Source: DATBGO01 sp963785765
GTDB taxonomy: Bacteria > Actinomycetota > Actinomycetes > Streptosporangiales > Streptosporangiaceae
Assembly: GCA_963785765.1 (NCBI GenBank)
Contig: CAWAWM010000004.1
Span: 434,001 to 498,000 of the forward strand
DNA length: 64,000 nt
Direction of reading: 5' to 3'
Part shown: piece by piece, positions 27,782 through 35,710 of the stretch
How positions within the stretch are numbered: position 1 is the first letter of the stretch
Layout of the letters: each line of letters begins with the position of its first letter
Notes under the pieces: generated by a model
What the model saw: only the letters and a program-made list of their open reading frames with translations
Databases searched by the model: none
What the model was told of the DNA's origin: nothing
Translations under genes and position numbers: made by a program

Positions 27782-27905
27782 CGCTGTGCTCTGATCAACT
27801 GCTGTGCCCGGCTCAACTGCTGTGCCCGGCTCAACTGCTGTGCCCGGCTCAACCGCTGTGCCCGGCTCAACCGCTGTGCCCGGATCAGCACCGTGACCCG
27901 GATCA
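27781..27905 (-). repeat. Stop-anchored 18-bp array between ahcY and its paralogue
   Basis: Seven units of the type TGAGCCGGGCACAGCAGT, six of 18 bp and a last one of 17 bp. The first begins with the ahcY stop codon, and every unit begins with TGA in the ahcY frame, giving seven successive in-frame stops. The paralogue's GTG is formed by the last base of unit 7 and the TG of the following TGA. There are no spacers, so this is not a CRISPR array. Confidence 0.92.
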
Positions 27906-29348
27906 GTAGCGGTAGTGGTCGGACTTGTAGGGGCCTTCGACGGGCACCCCGATGTAGTCGGCCTGCTGCTTGGTCAGGGTGGTCAGCCGGACGCCGAGGG
28001 CGTCGAGGTGCAGCCGGGCCACCTTCTCATCCAGGTGCTTGGGCAGGACGTGCACGCCCACCGGGTAGTCACCGGCCCGGGTGAACAGCTCGATCTGGGC
28101 AATGACCTGGTTGGTAAAGCTGTTGGACATGACGAAGCTCGGATGGCCGGTCGCGTTGCCCAGGTTGAGCAGCCGTCCCTCGGACAAGACGATCACGGAA
28201 TGACCGTCGGCGAAGGTCCACTCATCGACCTGGGGCTTGATGTTGAGCCGCCGGATGCCGGGCGTCTTGGCCAGGCCCGCCATGTCGATCTCGTTGTCGA
28301 AGTGCCCGATGTTGCCGACGATGGCCTGATGCTTCATCGCGCTCATGTGCCCGGCGGTGATGATGTGGAAGTTGCCGGTCGCGGACACGAAGATGTCCGC
28401 GCTGTCGACCACGTCCTCCAGCCGCGCGACCTGGAAGCCGTCCATCGCGGCCTGCAGCGCGCAGATCGGGTCGATCTCGGTGACGATCACCCGCGCGCCC
28501 TGGCCGCGCAGCGACTCCGCGCAGCCCTTGCCGACATCCCCGTAGCCGCAGACGACCGCGACCTTGCCGCCGATCAGCACGTCGGTGGCGCGGTTGATGC
28601 CGTCGACCAGCGAGTGCCTGCAGCCGTACTTGTTGTCGAACTTCGACTTGGTCACCGAGTCGTTCACGTTGATGGCCGGGAACCGCAGCGTGCCGGCGGT
28701 CGCCATCTCATACAGCCGGTGCACGCCCGTGGTGGTCTCCTCGGTCACGCCGCGGATCCCCGCCGCGACCGCCGTCCACCGCCCCGGGTCGGCAGCCAGC
28801 GAGTCACGCAGCACCGACAGCACGACCTGCCACTCCTCCGGGTCGTCCTCGGCCTCCGATGGCACCGCTCCGGCCGCTTCATAGTCCGCGCCCTTGTGCA
28901 CCAGCAGCGTCGCGTCGCCGCCATCGTCGAGCAGCATGTTCGGCCCGCTGTGCCCCGGCCAGGTGAGCGCCTGCTCGGTGCACCACCAGTAGTCGGGCAG
29001 GGTCTCGCCCTTCCAGGCGAAGACCGGGATGCCCTTCGGGTCCTCCGGCGTGCCATCCGGCCCCACGGCCACCGCGGCGGCGGCGTGATCCTGGGTGGAG
29101 AAGATGTTGCAGCTGGCCCAGCGCACCTGCGCGCCGAGCGCGGTCAGCGTCTCGATCAGCACCGCCGTCTGCACCGTCATGTGCAGTGAACCGGTGATCC
29201 GGGCCCCGCGCAGCGGCTGCGCGCTACCGTACTCCTCGCGCATCGCCATCAGGCCAGGCATCTCATGTTCAGCCAGCCTGATCTCCTTGCGCCCGAACTC
29301 GGCGAGCGACAAATCGGCGACCTTGAACGCAGCGGGCTCCGCGGGCAT
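27903..29348 (-). CDS. ahcY: Adenosylhomocysteinase
   Basis: A 481-residue NAD-dependent enzyme that splits S-adenosylhomocysteine into adenosine and homocysteine, keeping methyltransferases free of product inhibition. All canonical residues are present: His56 (LHMTVQTAVLIETL), the Asp of LDDGGD, Glu of EETTTGV, Lys and Asp-Asn of TKSKFDN, the NAD loop GYGDVGKG, GHFDNEID, and the C-terminal KSDHYRY tail that reaches into the neighbouring subunit. The ATG at 29348 has AAGGAG 8 nt upstream. It is probably transcribed from the intergenic region shared with the MerR gene. Confidence 0.97.
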   Translation of the reverse strand: MPAEPAAFKVADLSLAEFGRKEIRLAEHEMPGLMAMREEYGSAQPLRGARITGSLHMTVQTAVLIETLTALGAQVRWASCNIFSTQDHAAAAVAVGPDGTPEDPKGIPVFAWKGETLPDYWWCTEQALTWPGHSGPNMLLDDGGDATLLVHKGADYEAAGAVPSEAEDDPEEWQVVLSVLRDSLAADPGRWTAVAAGIRGVTEETTTGVHRLYEMATAGTLRFPAINVNDSVTKSKFDNKYGCRHSLVDGINRATDVLIGGKVAVVCGYGDVGKGCAESLRGQGARVIVTEIDPICALQAAMDGFQVARLEDVVDSADIFVSATGNFHIITAGHMSAMKHQAIVGNIGHFDNEIDMAGLAKTPGIRRLNIKPQVDEWTFADGHSVIVLSEGRLLNLGNATGHPSFVMSNSFTNQVIAQIELFTRAGDYPVGVHVLPKHLDEKVARLHLDALGVRLTTLTKQQADYIGVPVEGPYKSDHYRY

Positions 29349-29376
29349 GCGCACACTCCTTGATTGATGGCGTCTG

Positions 29377-29410
29377 GATTGAAGTGACACTCCGATTGAG
29401 GTGACACTCC
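29377..29410. promoter_or_regulatory. Tandem 17-bp direct repeat upstream of ahcY
   Basis: Two adjacent copies of GATTGARGTGACACTCC (29377-29393 and 29394-29410) with one mismatch lie in the 136-bp ahcY/merR divergent region, 29-62 nt before the ahcY start. Position suggests an operator. The A/T-rich segment at about 29455-29482 before the MerR start is the likeliest promoter core. Binding protein unknown. Confidence 0.45.
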
Positions 29411-29484
29411 GACGGTACGGGACCAGCGGTGCCGCCCGCACCTCATAGTGAGCGTATCTGACAAGAAAATGTAAGATTTAGCTT

Positions 29485-29871
29485 GTGCGCATCACCGAAG
29501 CCGCCAGAAACCTTGGCACATCACCCCGGATGCTCAGGTACCGGGACTCACTGGGCCTGCTTCCTGTGGTCCGCGCCCGGCCCGGCAGCCGGCGTCCGGC
29601 CGCCGGTGCGCAGGCCGGGCACCGGCGATTCGGCCAGCCCGAACTGGACGCTGTCGCGCTGGCCCTGGCGATCGAGCAGCGCTATGACATCAGCCCGGCC
29701 GCCCTGGCGTTCGGGCTGCGGGTACTGGCCGATCCGGCCGCCAGGACCGAGGTAGCCGAGCTGGGCAGGCGGATCGGGCGGATCCAGGCGCCGCCCGCCC
29801 GGGCCCTCGATTTCGAGAAGGAACGCGCCCACCGGCTGCTCAGCCTCTCCGACCAGCGCAGTGCCCGCTGA
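29485..29871 (+). CDS. MerR family transcriptional regulator
   Basis: A 128-residue protein with an N-terminal MerR winged helix: ITEAARNLGTSPRMLRYRDSLGLLP (helix-turn-helix and first wing) followed by GHRRFGQPELDAVALALAIEQ. The effector part is short (about 50 residues) with no clear metal-binding cysteines. It starts with GTG at 29485, next to the divergent ahcY, and may control that promoter. Its stop codon lies in the first unit of a 14-bp repeat. Confidence 0.8.
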   Translation: MRITEAARNLGTSPRMLRYRDSLGLLPVVRARPGSRRPAAGAQAGHRRFGQPELDAVALALAIEQRYDISPAALAFGLRVLADPAARTEVAELGRRIGRIQAPPARALDFEKERAHRLLSLSDQRSAR

Positions 29872-29933
29872 AACCGGCCCGCTGAAACCGGCTCGCTGAG
29901 ACCGGCCCGCTGAAACCGGCCCGCTGAGCGCCC
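29864..29933 (+). repeat. Stop-anchored 14-bp array behind the MerR gene
   Basis: Five units of CCCGCTGAAACCGG with small changes. The TGA of the first is the stop codon of the MerR gene. The array runs to the stop of the convergent CDF gene and fills the intergenic space. Confidence 0.85.
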
Positions 29934-30975
29934 TACCCGTCCCGGCCGCGACGCCCGCGGATCGTGCCGCGCCGCGACGACCGGCGGGCCGCCCGCACCG
30001 CCGGGTCGGCTGCGTCATCACGTCGCGGCTCGTACAGGTCGGGCTCGAGGTAGATCAGCTCGGCGATCGGGACCGCCGCCCGGATCCTGCGTTCGCCGTT
30101 GTCTATGGCCGTGGCGAGGCTGGCCGCGCTGTCCTGCGCCTGCACCGCGATCTTGGCCGCCACCAGGAGGGTCTCCGGCCCCACGTGCATGGTGCGCAGG
30201 TGGATGACCCGGACCTGCTCAGGTCCTGCCTCCAGCGCGGCGACAATGGCCCGCTCCATCTCGGCGGTGGCGGACTCGCCGATGAGCAGGCTCTTCATCT
30301 CGATGGCCAGGACCACCGCAATGCAGCCGAGCAGGATGCCGATCGCCAGCGAGCCGCCCCGTCCCATTTCGCGTTTCCGGTGGTGACGGCCAGCGTGATG
30401 CCGATCAGCGCGAGCCCGAGCCCGACCAGCGCGGCGAAGTCCTCCAGCAGGACGGCGGGCAGCTCAGGTGCCTTGGCGTGCCTGATGAAGCTGTACCAGC
30501 TCTGCCCGCCCCGGGTGTGGTTCGACTCAACGACCGCGGTCCGGAACGACAGGCCCTCCAGGACCATGGCGATGCCCAGGACGACGAACGCCGCGGCCGG
30601 CGAGGTCAGATTCTCGGGGTGGGTGATCCGCTGGATGCCCTCGTAGCAGGAAAACACCGCGCCCACCGTGAACAGGACGACGGCCACGATGAACGCGTAG
30701 AAGTACCGTTCCGCGCCGAACCCGAACTGATGCTCCTCGGTCTCATCCCGTAGTGACCGCTTCCGGCCGATCAGCAGCAGCGCCTGGTCGCCGGAGTCGG
30801 CCACCGAGTGGATCGACTCGGCGAGCATCGCGGCCGAGCCGGTGAGGGCGAACGCGATGAACTTCGTGGCCGCGATGCCGAGGTTGGCAGCGAACGCAGC
30901 GAGGACGGCCCGGCGGCCGCCGGATGGCTGCGCCGGGGCGGGACCGGCCTGGCTCCCGGCCTGGCCCGCTGTCAC
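29933..30975 (-). pseudogene. Cation diffusion facilitator transporter, frame broken by one missing base
   Basis: The N-terminal part (GTG 30975 to about 30357) and the C-terminal part (to 29933) are collinear pieces of one CDF metal/proton antiporter of about 347 residues. The N-part has HSVADSGDQALLLIG, the His/Asp metal site in helix 2, and LLEDFAALVGL in helix 5. The C-part has the AIEMKSLLIGESA junction and a cytoplasmic ferredoxin-like domain. The break lies in GACGGGGCGGC: a fifth G would restore DGGGSLAIGILL. This may be a true frameshift or a homopolymer sequencing error; everything else looks intact. The start is 7 nt after the Trm112 stop, so the genes form one operon with manB. 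Confidence 0.8.
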
Positions 30976-30982
30976 GGCCTCA

Positions 30983-31165
30983 CTAGCCGGCCGCAGGATC
31001 GCGGGCCTCGGCCACCAGCAGGACCGGGATATCGTCCCGCACCGGGTACGCGAGCCCGCAGTCCGCGCCGGTGCAGACCAGTTCGCTGGCCGCCTGGTCG
31101 GCACGCAGCGGGGCATGGCATTTCGGGCAGGCCAGGATGTCCAGCAGCCAGTCGTCGATGTTCAT
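30983..31165 (-). CDS. Trm112-family zinc-ribbon protein
   Basis: A 60-residue protein: LLDILACPKCHAPLR, then CTGADCGLAYPVRDDIPVLL. Two cysteine pairs form a zinc ribbon. Trm112 proteins activate methyltransferases in eukaryotes; bacterial copies (YcaR-like) have unclear roles. GGAGA precedes the ATG. It lies between manB and the CDF gene on the same strand. Confidence 0.9.
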   Translation of the reverse strand: MNIDDWLLDILACPKCHAPLRADQAASELVCTGADCGLAYPVRDDIPVLLVAEARDPAAG

Positions 31166-31189
31166 GGCGTCTCCGGTGGTGTCGGGGCT

Positions 31190-32545
31190 TCAGGCTCCAG
31201 CATCGCGCACGATGCGCAGGACCTCGTCACGGGTGGCGGCCAGGGTTTGCTCGTCCCCCGCTTCGACGTTCAGCCGCAGCAGCGGCTCGGTGTTCGACGG
31301 CCGCAGGTTGAACCACCAGCCATCGCCGGTCACGGTCAGCCCGTCCAGCTCGTCGAGGCTGACCCCGGGACCGCCCTCGAACGATTCGCGGACGGCGGCG
31401 GTGGCGGCCGCCTGGTCGATGACCTCGCTGTTGATCTCTCCGGAGGCCACGTACCTGGCGCATGAGGACAGCAGCGCAGACAGCGGGCCGTCCTGGGCGC
31501 CGAGCGCGGCCAGCACGTGCAAGGCGGCCAGCATGCCGGAATCGGCGAACCAGAAGTCCCTGAAGTAGAAGTGCCCGGAGTGCTCACCGCCGAAGACCGC
31601 TCCGGTGCGGGCCATCTCCGCCTTGATGAACGAGTGGCCCACTCTGGTCCGCACCGGCTGGCCGCCGTGCTCGGAAACGATCTCGGGGACCGCCCGGGAG
31701 GTGATCAGGTTATGGATGATCACGGCACCAGGCTCCCTGGCCAGCTCCCGCACCGCGATGAGCGCGGTCAGCACCGACGGCGAGACGATCTCACCGCGCT
31801 CGTCGACCACGAAGCACCGGTCGGCGTCGCCGTCAAAGGCCAGCCCGATGTCGGCGCCCGAGGTCAGGACGGCTCGCTGCAGGTCGGCGAGGTTAGCCGG
31901 ATCGATCGGGTTCGCCTCGTGATTCGGGAACGTCCCGTCCAGCTCGAAGTAGAGCGGGACGGTGTCGATGGGCAGCCCGTCGAACACCTTGGGCACGGTG
32001 TAGCCCGCCATGCCGTTCCCGGCGTCCACGGCCACCTTGAGCGGCCGGATCCCGGACAGGTCGACCAGCGTCTTGAGATAGGCGGCATAACCGGACAACA
32101 GATCACGCCGGGTGATAGCGGCCGCGGGACCGGGCTGAGCGGGCACGCCGCGCGAGGCCATCTCGCGCAGCTCCGCCAGGCCGGTGTCGGCGCCCACCGG
32201 GCGGGCGCCGGCCCGGCACAGCTTGATCCCGTTGTACTTGGCCGGGTTGTGGCTGGCGGTGATCATCGCGCCCGGGATGCCGAGACTGCCGCTGGCGTAG
32301 TAGAGCATGTCGGTCGACCCGAGCCCGGCCGAGATCACCTCGGTGCCCTGGCCGGCCGCTCCCCGGCCGAACGCCTCGGCCAGCGGGGCCGACGAGGTCC
32401 GCATGTCGTGCACGGTGACGATCGCCGACGCGCCGGTCAGCTGGGCGAACGCCGCGCCGACCGACTCGGCGACGGTCTCGTCCAGCTCATCGGGGACGAG
32501 GCCGCGGACGTCATATGCCTTGAAGATCTTCGCGTACTGCGCCAA
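31190..32545 (-). CDS. manB: Phosphomannomutase/phosphoglucomutase
   Basis: A 451-residue alpha-D-phosphohexomutase that interconverts mannose-6- and mannose-1-phosphate (and possibly the glucose forms). The phospho-Ser is Ser98 in TASHNP, the metal loop is DGDADR, sugar binding GGEHSGHF and phosphate binding RPSNTEP. I place the start at TTG 32545: AGGAGG lies 9 nt upstream and the protein then begins LAQYAKIFKAYDVRG as expected; GTG 32566 is an alternative. Product feeds mannose-1-phosphate guanylyltransferase (46201-47349) for GDP-mannose and mannosylated envelope components. Confidence 0.93.
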   Translation of the reverse strand: MAQYAKIFKAYDVRGLVPDELDETVAESVGAAFAQLTGASAIVTVHDMRTSSAPLAEAFGRGAAGQGTEVISAGLGSTDMLYYASGSLGIPGAMITASHNPAKYNGIKLCRAGARPVGADTGLAELREMASRGVPAQPGPAAAITRRDLLSGYAAYLKTLVDLSGIRPLKVAVDAGNGMAGYTVPKVFDGLPIDTVPLYFELDGTFPNHEANPIDPANLADLQRAVLTSGADIGLAFDGDADRCFVVDERGEIVSPSVLTALIAVRELAREPGAVIIHNLITSRAVPEIVSEHGGQPVRTRVGHSFIKAEMARTGAVFGGEHSGHFYFRDFWFADSGMLAALHVLAALGAQDGPLSALLSSCARYVASGEINSEVIDQAAATAAVRESFEGGPGVSLDELDGLTVTGDGWWFNLRPSNTEPLLRLNVEAGDEQTLAATRDEVLRIVRDAGA

Positions 32546-32647
32546 CGTGGCCTGCCTCCTGAGCACGCTGCTGCCCCACCTGCTGCCCACTTGCCGGACC
32601 GTCCGCGGCGTTAGCTGCCGCGCTGCCAGGCACCGAGCCTACCGGGG

Positions 32648-33016
32648 TTAGCCGAGCCGTCCGGGGTCTCCCGGCGCGGAACGGAGCATCCGCAGGTGGC
32701 CGCGCCTGCCCACCTCAATGCCCTGACCGACTGGCTCGGTGGCGGCGGCGCGCGGGGCGGCGGCCTCGCGGACCGCGTCGGCGAGCGCCTCCAGGTCGTC
32801 GGCTTCCTCTTCGGCCGGGCCGGCCGGGAGCCTGACGACGTCCCAGCCCCTGGGCACGGTCAGCCGGTCGGCGTGCGCGGCGCACAAGTCGTAGCAGTGC
32901 GGTTCCTGAAAGGTTGCGAGCGGGCCGAGGACCGCGGTGGAGTCACGGTAAACATAGGTGAGCGTGTACAGCGCGGTCTGCTTGCACGCGGGCCGACTGC
33001 AGCGACGAGGACTCAA
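32648..33016 (-). CDS. DUF3499 family protein
   Basis: A 122-residue actinobacterial protein with four N-terminal cysteines (CSRPACKQTALYTLTYVY and CYDLCAAHADRLTVPRGWD), probably a zinc fold, and a variable Glu/Ala-rich tail. Function unknown. It starts with TTG at 33016, with AGGGAGG 7-8 nt upstream. Position next to manB, a zincin-like gene and whiB matches the usual actinobacterial neighbourhood. Confidence 0.85.
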   Translation of the reverse strand: MSPRRCSRPACKQTALYTLTYVYRDSTAVLGPLATFQEPHCYDLCAAHADRLTVPRGWDVVRLPAGPAEEEADDLEALADAVREAAAPRAAATEPVGQGIEVGRRGHLRMLRSAPGDPGRLG

Positions 33017-33214
33017 CGGCTCGCCTCCCTCACGGCTTCGCGCAATCTGCCGCCCAGGCTAGCGGCCGGGCGTCGCATCCCGCAGGAGGCTGGCCCGCGC
33101 GGATCGCTCACAACGGCTGACGGTACCGAGCCGCAGGCGGTAACGCCATCACCTGGGGCACTCTGTGCGATCGTGTCGGTGCGGCTGATCGCTGGCCCCG
33201 CTACGCTCGCAGGT

Positions 33215-33685
33215 GTGCGAAACGGCGACGGCGAGGCCCGGCGCCCGGCGCGGATCAGGCGCCGGGACCGGCACGGCCGGGGGCTGCGCGGCACCCTGGC
33301 GCCCCCGGGCACCCCGCTGCACCGCAGCCGGGCGGAGCGGTTCGACGATCTGGTCCTGCAGGCGGTCGCCCAGCTGGAGCAGCGCTGGCAGGCCGAGCTG
33401 GCCGGGGTCGAGTTCGCTGTCGAGGAGATCCCGCCCGCCGACCTGCCCGCCGACGACCCCGATCCGGTGCCCTTGGGACGACTCGATCCGGGCTCGCCGG
33501 AGCCAGCCGACCGGCAGCATCCGGGCCTGCCGGCCAGGATCGTGCTGTACCGGCGTCCGCTGCTGGCCCGCGCCGAGGGCGAGGAGGAGCTGGCCGACCT
33601 GGTTCTCGACGTGGTCGTGGAGGAGTTCGCGCAGCTCCTCGGCATCGATCCGGAGGCCGTCGACCCCGGCTACCCGGACGAGTGA
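33215..33685 (+). CDS. Metallopeptidase-family (minimal zincin) protein lacking HExxH
   Basis: A 156-residue protein that by length, order (RAERFDDLVLQAVAQLE, IVLYRRPL, VVVEEFAQLLGID) and place beside DUF3499 belongs to the small DUF1025-type metallopeptidase family. Where active members carry HExxH, this protein reads EEFAQ, so both metal-binding His residues are missing and it cannot use the usual zinc site. It may be a structural relative only. GTG 33215 gives the likely start. It ends 2 bp from the convergent DUF5719 gene. Confidence 0.75.
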   Translation: MRNGDGEARRPARIRRRDRHGRGLRGTLAPPGTPLHRSRAERFDDLVLQAVAQLEQRWQAELAGVEFAVEEIPPADLPADDPDPVPLGRLDPGSPEPADRQHPGLPARIVLYRRPLLARAEGEEELADLVLDVVVEEFAQLLGIDPEAVDPGYPDE

Positions 33686-33687
33686 GG

Positions 33688-35175
33688 CTACGGCAGGACC
33701 GTCAGCAGCGAGTTATCCACCCGCGGAAGCGGGACCCAGGTCAGCGAGCTGGCCACCGGAAATATCGATCGCACCGCGCCGTCAATGGTCAGCACCCGCC
33801 CGGCATAGACCGGCCCGGAGCCTGGTAGCGGGGTGACGACCACGGCGAAGGCCGGCTTCCTGCTCGATCCGCTGACCCTCACCACCACGGTGTGGCCGGC
33901 CGCGACCTGCACCACGTGGCCCGCCGACGTGCCGCTGCCGGCCAGCGTGGCCACCCGGACCTGCGCCGCGGCCTTCGGGGCGGAGAGCACTACGGAAACG
34001 GCGCCGCCGCTATTACCGGAGATCACGCCCTGCTCCTGGACCGGCGCTGTCGCGGCGCTGAACGCACCGGGCGCGCCCGCTGCCCCGCCCGGGACCGACA
34101 TGGTCGCGGTGACCGGCACGTTCGAGGTGAGCCTGACCGCGGCAGGCTGCCCGCCGAGCGACGGCAGCGCCACCGAGACCGCCGAGCCGCCCGGTAGGTC
34201 GATGCCGGTGCCGCCGGTCGGCTGATACGAGCCCTTGGGTGTCACCGCGGTCAGCTTGACCTGCGCGTTCGCCGCGCCGGGCACGACGACGTAAAGCTGT
34301 CGCGTCCCCGCGGAGCCGGGTAGGCCAGGCAGCACCACGCTGGTCGCCGGGGCCTGGGTCGGCGGCAGCCAGGCACCCGGCTTGGCGGCGCTGGGCGTCT
34401 CCTGCACGGCGGCGACCAGCCTGCCGACGCTGGTGCTGACGTGCAGGGCCAGCACCCGGGAATTGCGCACCAGCTTGGCCAGCGACTGGACGATAAGCCC
34501 GTGGGCCGGGACCGCTATCCCGGTGTCCGTACTGCCGAGCAGCGGCCCGCTGTCGGTGTAGACGTCGACCTCGGCGGTGGCAGGCTGGCTGTCGGTGTTC
34601 ATGAGGTACAGCTCGATGCCGGCCACTGCATGCTGCCCCGGCCCGACGAACCAGAAATCGGTGCCAGGCCCGCTGCACTGCGCCGTGGCCACCCCGTCCG
34701 GACCCGTTTGCTCCACCTCGAGCCCGCGCGCCATCGCGCCGGTGGCCTGGACCATGACCCCGCCGCGCGCCGGTCCGGTCGCGACCTGGCTGGCCGTCGC
34801 CGCAGTGCCGGAAAACCCATGAGCAGGAACGGGAGCCGCGGGGACAGCGGCCTGCACCGCGCGGCCCGGGGTGGTGATGACGCGCACCCCGGCGCCAGGC
34901 ACCGGGCTGCTGGTCGTCGACAGCCGCCGCAGCCGGGCCTGGCCGGTACCTGACGATGCGGTGGCCACCGCTATCCCGCCGGCCGTGGCACCCGTCGAGC
35001 CCGGCGCCGGGCAGGCGCGGACCACCGAGGACACCGCGGCCCGGGTCGCCTGAGGTGACTTGACGCCGGCGGCCAGCGCCACTGGGTGGCTCGTCCAGGC
35101 CACGGCGAGTTCTGCGGCCACGGCCAGGATCAGCAGCACGGCGAGCACATACCGGTTCGCGAGCAGGTGCCTCAC
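33688..35175 (-). CDS. DUF5719 family secreted/membrane-anchored protein
   Basis: A 495-residue protein with one N-terminal transmembrane helix (about residues 9-28) and an all-beta extracytoplasmic region rich in Val, Thr, Ser and Gly. It fits the actinobacterial DUF5719 family, found downstream of the large membrane glycosyltransferase as here. No catalytic motif is visible; a role in envelope glycan assembly is inferred from position. Its GTG overlaps a TGA in the tail frame of the glycosyltransferase gene (GTGA), evidence that the true upstream gene ends at 35172. Confidence 0.8.
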   Translation of the reverse strand: MRHLLANRYVLAVLLILAVAAELAVAWTSHPVALAAGVKSPQATRAAVSSVVRACPAPGSTGATAGGIAVATASSGTGQARLRRLSTTSSPVPGAGVRVITTPGRAVQAAVPAAPVPAHGFSGTAATASQVATGPARGGVMVQATGAMARGLEVEQTGPDGVATAQCSGPGTDFWFVGPGQHAVAGIELYLMNTDSQPATAEVDVYTDSGPLLGSTDTGIAVPAHGLIVQSLAKLVRNSRVLALHVSTSVGRLVAAVQETPSAAKPGAWLPPTQAPATSVVLPGLPGSAGTRQLYVVVPGAANAQVKLTAVTPKGSYQPTGGTGIDLPGGSAVSVALPSLGGQPAAVRLTSNVPVTATMSVPGGAAGAPGAFSAATAPVQEQGVISGNSGGAVSVVLSAPKAAAQVRVATLAGSGTSAGHVVQVAAGHTVVVRVSGSSRKPAFAVVVTPLPGSGPVYAGRVLTIDGAVRSIFPVASSLTWVPLPRVDNSLLTVLP

Positions 35176-35710
35176 CAGTCGTCCCCTTCGGGGTCGCGGT
35201 CAGGGACCGGCCACCGGGGCGGCGGAACGTCTCCGGCAGCAGGTCCGGTCCGCGGCGGCCCAGTCCACGGCGCCTCGGCCCACGGCGGCCCGGCGGGGTC
35301 GGCGGGCGGCAGCGGATCGAGCGGGTCGAGCGGGTCGCCGGAGCCTGGTGGCCAGCCCGGCGACTGGCCGGCCGACCGGCCCGCTGGCTGTGCTGCTGGC
35401 CGCCAGTCCGTGCGCCGACGGGCTTCGTCCCAGCCTTGCTCCTGATCATCGCCGGGCCAGTCAGGCCGCTGGCCAGGAATCGCCCAGTCCCGCCGCTCGG
35501 CCACGTCCCAGCCCGATTCCTGGTCCGTGCCCGGCCAGTCTGGTTGCGCAGCATCGCCCCACGCGGACCGCTGACCGGCCCCGCCCCACGCTGGCTCCGG
35601 ACCGGTGCCGGGCCAGCCCGGCTGCTGGCCGGTATCGCCCCAGGCCGGCTCCTGGTCACCGCCCGGCCAGTCCGGCGAAGAGCCAGGCGCCAGGCTGGCT
35701 GGGCCTGCCG
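35172..35710 (-). other. Probable out-of-frame C-terminal tail of the glycosyltransferase
   Basis: This stretch is open and has regular Asp-Trp-Pro-Gly and Gln-Glu-x-Gly-Trp-Asp units with G/C-ending codons, which is unlike random shadow frames. It ends EGDDW-TGA, overlapping the next gene's GTG. It has no ribosome-binding site of its own. One extra base (or two missing) between about 35656 and 36035 would connect it to the glycosyltransferase. Confidence 0.5.

Noticed and set aside
27781..27905. CRISPR-like regular repeats
   Set aside because: Units are directly adjacent without spacers, and no cas genes exist in the window.
29349..29484. SAH or SAM riboswitch in front of ahcY
   Set aside because: The leader is short, and I could not find paired elements or conserved cores of known SAH/SAM riboswitches; the direct repeat explains the visible structure better.
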